8,675 bases of DNA, from the NCBI RefSeq assembly GCF_040882025.1, contig NZ_JBBECC010000008.1, forward strand, positions 1 through 8,675, given 5' to 3'. Numbering within the stretch: position 1 is the first letter of the stretch; every line of letters begins with the position of its first letter. Both the position numbers and the translations under genes were made by a program. The stretch is from Parvibaculum sp040882025. GTDB taxonomy: Bacteria; Pseudomonadota; Alphaproteobacteria; Parvibaculales; Parvibaculaceae. Of this stretch, positions 5,939 through 8,675 are shown piece after piece. The notes under the pieces were generated by a model. The model was not told the DNA's origin. It did not search any database and saw nothing but the letters and a program-made list of their open reading frames with translations.

Positions 5939-6118
5939 CCACCCTCCCCTGGGGGGAGGGTCGAACGACCGCAGGTCGTTCGGGGCGGGGGCTCTGACTC
6001 TCCCGAACGAAGCCGCTCTCGATTGTATTCCGGATTTCCGCCGCGCCCCCGCCCCAAACGTCACGCCTTTGGCAAGGCCAAAGCCGCGCCGTTTGACCCG
6101 CCCCCCAGGGGCGGGTGG
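5939..6118. repeat. 180-bp composite inverted repeat of paired hairpins
   Basis: The first 29 nt (5939-5967) match the reverse complement of the last 29 nt (6090-6118) with three mismatches. Each end forms a 9-bp hairpin with a 3-nt loop: ACCCTCCCC with GGGGAGGGT (5941-5961) and ACCCGCCCC with GGGGCGGGT (6096-6116). Each is followed inward by a second hairpin (5962-5982, 9-bp stem; 6067-6083, 7-bp stem) and a G-rich block (5977-5991; complement at 6046-6060, 14 of 15 matching). It resembles dispersed CCTCCCC...GGGGAGG intergenic repeats common in alphaproteobacteria. It fills most of the 5913-6153 gap, and no gene is visible there. Confidence 0.85.
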
Positions 6119-6153
6119 GAAGAAACACATTCATCGAAAAAATCTGCACACAG

Positions 6154-6756
6154 ATGTCCCTCGACCCGCAACTTGTGATCATGGCGAAGGCGCCGCTGAT
6201 CGGCCGCGTCAAGACGCGGCTGGCGCGCGATATTGGCGGCGTGGAAGCGGTGCGGTTCTTCCGGACGGCGTCGGCGGGGCTGATCCGGCGTGTCGGGAAC
6301 GATCCCCGCTGGCAGACGGTGCTGGCGCTGGCGCCGGACGGGGCTGTGCATGAGCCGGGACCCTGGCCGGCCGGCATGGTGCGGATCGGACAGGGAACGG
6401 GCGATCTTGGGCACCGCATGGGCCGCCTCTTTCGCGACCTGCCGCCGGGGCCGGTCGTCATTGTCGGCGCCGACATTCCGGGCATCACGCGCGCCCATGT
6501 TGCAGCGGCCTTCGCGGCGCTCGGCAACCACGACGCGGTGATCGGCCCGGCCGAGGATGGCGGTTACTGGCTGATCGGCCTGAAGCGGCGGCCGCGCGTC
6601 GCCGATATTTTTGCCGGCGTGCGCTGGTCGAGCGATCACACGCGCGCCGACACGGAAGCGAATATCCGGCGGGCGGGGTTGAGCCTGGCGCGGCTCGAAA
6701 GCCTCGCCGATGTGGATACCGGCGCCGATCATGCACGCTGGCGGGAGAGCATGTGA
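6154..6756 (+). CDS. DUF2064 / TIGR04282-family glycosyltransferase-like protein
   Basis: This 200-aa protein of the DUF2064 family (NCBI TIGR04282) has a GT-A/nucleotidyltransferase-like fold related to CofC/MobA-type enzymes. Features: VIMAKAPLIGRVKTRLA (8-24), the Lys/Arg-rich nucleotide-binding start; IGQGTGDLGHRM (78-89); VIVGADIPG (102-110), a metal-binding Asp region; GPAEDGGYWLIGL (131-143); and a C-terminal SLADVDTGAD. The donor and acceptor are unknown. NCBI's label mentions arsenosugar biosynthesis; nothing in this window supports or excludes that. ATG 6154 gives the family's usual N-terminus. An upstream in-frame GTG at 6115 would lie inside the hairpin repeat and is rejected. The 3' end overlaps the methyltransferase start by 4 nt (GTGA), so the two are translationally coupled. 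Confidence 0.88.
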   Translation: MSLDPQLVIMAKAPLIGRVKTRLARDIGGVEAVRFFRTASAGLIRRVGNDPRWQTVLALAPDGAVHEPGPWPAGMVRIGQGTGDLGHRMGRLFRDLPPGPVVIVGADIPGITRAHVAAAFAALGNHDAVIGPAEDGGYWLIGLKRRPRVADIFAGVRWSSDHTRADTEANIRRAGLSLARLESLADVDTGADHARWRESM

Positions 6757-7511
6757 CGGGCGACCTCGACCCTTTCAAGATTTTCCTCGAGCTGCAGCTC
6801 GGCCTGCCGCGCAACGGGCCGGGAAGCGCCGCCTCGACCGCGCGCGCCTTCGCGATGCTGCCGGGCCTGCGTGAGGATGCGCGCATTCTCGATATCGGCT
6901 GCGGCCAAGGCGCCTCGACGTTCGAACTGCTGCGTCTGACCAGGGGCCATGTGACGGCGGTCGATCTCTTCGAACCCTTTCTCGACAAGCTGGCGGCGCG
7001 CGCCGAGCGCGCGCGCATCGGCGAGGACCGGCTGACGATCAAGCGCGGCGACATGGCGGCGCTGCCCTTCCATGACGGGGAATTCGATCTCGTCTGGTCG
7101 GAAGGTGCGATCTATCTGGTCGGCTTCGAGACGGGGCTCCGGCTCTGGCGGCGTCTCGTGAAGCCGGGCGGCTTCGTCGCGGTCACCGAATGCACATGGC
7201 TGACCGATGCGCCGGCGGCGGAAGCCATGGCCTTCTGGAACGACGCCTATCCGGGAATGGGAACGGTGGCCGAAAACGGCGCCGCGGCGGAACGCGCCGG
7301 CTACGAGATCATCGGCACCTTCACGTTGCCGCAAGAAGACTGGTGGGCGGAATACTACACGTCGATGCGCGTCCGGATCGCCGAAATGCGCGCGACCTAT
7401 GGCGCGGCGGCGGAAAGCGTTCTCGCTGCGGAGGAGGCCGAGATTGCCCTCATCGAGAACAATCCCGGCCAGTATTCCTACGTCTTCTATGTGATGCGGC
7501 GGGGGGACTGA
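6753..7511 (+). CDS. Class I SAM-dependent methyltransferase
   Basis: This 252-aa soluble methyltransferase has a Rossmann fold. Motif I is ILDIGCGQG (45-53); the acidic end of strand 2 is VDLF (70-73); GDMAALPF (99-106) and FDLVWSEGAIY (111-121) follow; the post-motif is VKPGGFVAV (136-144). A C-terminal subdomain has FWNDAYP (161-167) and ends YSYVFYV (241-247). The WSEGAIY and YSYVFY signatures fit a widely distributed family of about 250-aa methyltransferases whose substrate I do not know. It has only two cysteines (C50, C147), so the three-Cys arsenic site of ArsM is absent. Start: GTG 6753, sharing GTGA with the stop of the preceding gene, with GGGAG about 7 nt upstream. It ends the plus-strand series before the convergent repeat and mscL. 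Confidence 0.88.
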   Translation: MTGDLDPFKIFLELQLGLPRNGPGSAASTARAFAMLPGLREDARILDIGCGQGASTFELLRLTRGHVTAVDLFEPFLDKLAARAERARIGEDRLTIKRGDMAALPFHDGEFDLVWSEGAIYLVGFETGLRLWRRLVKPGGFVAVTECTWLTDAPAAEAMAFWNDAYPGMGTVAENGAAAERAGYEIIGTFTLPQEDWWAEYYTSMRVRIAEMRATYGAAAESVLAAEEAEIALIENNPGQYSYVFYVMRRGD

Positions 7512-7540
7512 GTACTCTCGTTTCCCTGGCCCATCGGGGG

Positions 7541-7634
7541 CGTCATTGCGAGCGAAGCGAAGCAATCCAGAAAGCGTCGAACTCTGTACTCGCGGCTTCT
7601 GGATTGCTTCGTCGCTGCGCTCCTCGCAATGACG
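7541..7634. repeat. Palindromic intergenic repeat, copy B (methyltransferase/mscL junction)
   Basis: Terminal 12-nt inverted repeats CGTCATTGCGAG (7541-7552) and CTCGCAATGACG (7623-7634) enclose a perfect 14-nt internal pair, GAAGCAATCCAGAA (7559-7572) with its complement (7597-7610). Its left 29 nt match the inverted copy at 769-797 in 28 positions. The element sits between two convergent stop codons (7511 and 7660) and could form one long hairpin in either transcript. The remainder of the 7512-7659 spacer shows no gene. Confidence 0.88.
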
Positions 7635-7659
7635 AAGACAAAAAAGAACAAGGCCGCCT

Positions 7660-8085
7660 CTAATTCTTCCCTCTCAGCGCATCGCGGATTTCCTCCAGCA
7701 GCACTTCCTGGCGCGGCGGGGCGGCGGGGGCGGGGGATTCGCCGCGCGCGATGCGTCGCCGCAAGGCGTTCATCTGCTTGATGACGAGGAAGAGCGCAAA
7801 GGCGACGATGGCGAATTGCAGCAGCGCATTGATGAAGCGGCCATAGGCGAGGGCGGGAATGCCCGCCGCGCTTGCCTCGGTGAGTGTTGCCGGTGCATCG
7901 CCCGAGGTGAGCGCGATAAAGTAATTCGAGAAGTCGACGCCGCCCATCAGGACGCCGATGGGCGGCATCATGATGTCGTCGACCAGTGACTTGACGATGG
8001 TGGTGAAGGCCGCGCCGATGATGATGCCGACGGCCATGTCGAGCACATTGCCCTTGAGGGCGAAGTCGCGAAATTCCTTGAGCAT
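7660..8085 (-). CDS. mscL: Large-conductance mechanosensitive channel MscL
   Basis: This 141-aa inner-membrane homopentameric channel opens under membrane tension to release solutes during hypo-osmotic shock. The N-terminal MLKEFRDFALKGNVLDMAVG (1-20) holds the amphipathic S1 helix. TM1, the pore-lining helix, spans about 15-42 (DMAVGIIIGAAFTTIVKSLV) and ends at the conserved DDIMMPPIG. A periplasmic loop covers about 45-80. TM2 is about 82-104 (INALLQFAIVAFALFLVIKQMN). A Pro/Ala-rich linker leads to a C-terminal helix LLEEIRDALRG (129-139), which forms the cytoplasmic bundle. Length is close to E. coli MscL (136 aa). Start ATG 8085 is preceded by GAGGGA about 7 nt upstream; the longer reading to 8256 lacks family sequence. 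It lies 89 bp after the sigma-factor gene on the same strand. Confidence 0.96.
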   Translation of the reverse strand: MLKEFRDFALKGNVLDMAVGIIIGAAFTTIVKSLVDDIMMPPIGVLMGGVDFSNYFIALTSGDAPATLTEASAAGIPALAYGRFINALLQFAIVAFALFLVIKQMNALRRRIARGESPAPAAPPRQEVLLEEIRDALRGKN

Positions 8086-8174
8086 GGGGCTTCCCTCGCT
8101 GATGGCGCGGGCGATTCGCACCGCCAGGGAATCGTGGCGCGGCAGGCGCCCGCGCACAATCGCGAAAAACGCCG

Positions 8175-8675
8175 TCAGGGGCTTCGATAGGCGCGGTCGA
8201 GCGCGGGGAGGCCGAGATCGGCGGCAACGGCGCGCAGCGTGTCGGGCGCAAAGCAATAGCAGCGGATGCGGGCGATGCGGCCGTCTTCCTCCTCGATACG
8301 ATGGATTTCGTTGAGCCCCTCCTTGCCGTCGAGCGTACGGAAGCCGAGCACGACCGGCTCGCCAAGATAGTCGGCGAGGCGCCAGTTCGGATTCTCACCG
8401 AAGCCGAGCGCAGGCAAGACCATATGGGCATGCTCGAAAAAGCTTCGGGATTTCTCGAAGCCTTCCATCTCGGCGCCGCCGACGAGTTCGACCTTGAGAT
8501 TTTCGAGACAGAGTTCCTTCATCGCCGCGACGTCGCGGCCGCCAAGCGCTGCCATGAAACGCTCGACGGTTTCGCGGGACGGCATACGCGCCGGCTGTTC
8601 CATGATGGCGGCCTCCTCCAGCCTTCCGCGTCCCCGATGCAGGGCCGACTTGACCGCCCCCACCGATGTGTTGAG
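8175..8675 (-). CDS. ECF-type sigma factor with SnoaL-like C-terminal domain, 3' part
   Basis: The frame is open to the right edge, so this is the C-terminal 166 residues of a longer protein. The first visible residues, LNTSVGAVKSALHRGRGRL, match the recognition-helix half of sigma-70 region 4 in ECF sigma factors, where (T/S)VGAVKSxLxRxR is typical. A short linker leads to about 130 residues resembling a SnoaL/NTF2-like domain: RETVERFMAALGGRDVAAMKEL, an antiparallel-strand pattern, then IARIRCYCFAPDTLRAVAADLGLP. Sigma factors with a SnoaL-like tail (TIGR02960/SigX5-like and other groups) usually lack a separate membrane anti-sigma factor, and the tail is thought to modulate activity. I infer the same here. 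The internal GTG at 8663 falls in the middle of the HTH and ATG 8601 starts after it, so neither is likely the true start. The N-terminal region 2 cannot be checked. Confidence 0.78.
   Translation of the reverse strand, partial: LNTSVGAVKSALHRGRGRLEEAAIMEQPARMPSRETVERFMAALGGRDVAAMKELCLENLKVELVGGAEMEGFEKSRSFFEHAHMVLPALGFGENPNWRLADYLGEPVVLGFRTLDGKEGLNEIHRIEEEDGRIARIRCYCFAPDTLRAVAADLGLPALDRAYRSP

Noticed and set aside
6115..6153. Upstream GTG start for the DUF2064 protein
   Set aside because: It starts inside the hairpin repeat and adds residues not typical of the family; ATG 6154 fits better.
5487..6527. Long open frame (346 codons) on the minus strand
   Set aside because: It is antisense to both transferase genes and spans the hairpin repeat; composition is typical of a shadow frame.
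6753..7511. Arsenite methyltransferase ArsM
   Set aside because: Suggested by the neighbouring family names, but only two cysteines are present and the ArsM cysteine pattern is absent.
8134..8157. Hairpin between the sigma-factor gene and mscL as a terminator
   Set aside because: About 8 bp with a bulge and no T-run on either strand; easily formed by chance in this base composition.
1..8675. CRISPR array, tRNA, rRNA, transposase or defence cluster
   Set aside because: No spaced direct repeats, cloverleaf, ribosomal sequence or related protein motif was seen; CcrM has no restriction partner here.

Overview
This GC-rich window (about two-thirds G+C by eye) looks like chromosomal DNA of an alphaproteobacterium, most likely Rhizobiales-like. 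The strongest indicator is a full-length CcrM, the GANTC adenine methyltransferase of the alphaproteobacterial cell cycle, including its C-terminal DNA-binding domain. It sits beside mutY, rnhB and a PA0069-family radical SAM gene. All proteins recognised are chromosomal housekeeping or widespread accessory families. No phage, plasmid, transposase or CRISPR signature was seen.

Layout. The 3' part of mutY (+) enters from the left edge and converges on ccrM (-) across a short palindromic repeat. Reading leftward on the minus strand, the order is PA0069-type radical SAM protein, GxxExxY protein, rnhB and ccrM. The GxxExxY gene and a perfect 30-bp inverted repeat appear to have been inserted between the radical SAM gene and rnhB. 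The 136-bp rnhB-ccrM gap holds a candidate ccrM promoter inside a dense cluster of GANTC sites, which are CcrM's own substrate. Divergent from the radical SAM gene is a plus-strand series: a small cupin, a family-2 glycosyltransferase (TIGR04283-like), a 180-bp double-hairpin repeat, a DUF2064/TIGR04282 nucleotidyl/glycosyltransferase-like protein, and a SAM methyltransferase overlapping it by 4 nt. This series converges, across a second copy of the first repeat, on mscL (-). Upstream of mscL is the 3' part of an ECF-type sigma factor with a SnoaL-like C-terminal domain (-), cut by the right edge.

How the parts work together. MutY, RNase HII and CcrM all act on DNA (mismatch repair, ribonucleotide/R-loop removal, epigenetic marking). 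The GANTC cluster suggests that ccrM is autoregulated by methylation. The two glycosyltransferase-like proteins and the methyltransferase form a probable small biosynthetic module of unknown product. MscL is the osmotic emergency valve. The sigma factor probably uses its SnoaL-like tail for self-control.

Most interesting points: the six GANTC sites in 95 bp, two of them overlapping the putative ccrM promoter spacer; the PD-(D/E)XK-like GxxExxY gene packaged with a long inverted repeat; an RNase HII whose conserved loop is replaced by a glycine run encoded by a G/C homopolymer; and two promoters positioned for leaderless transcripts.
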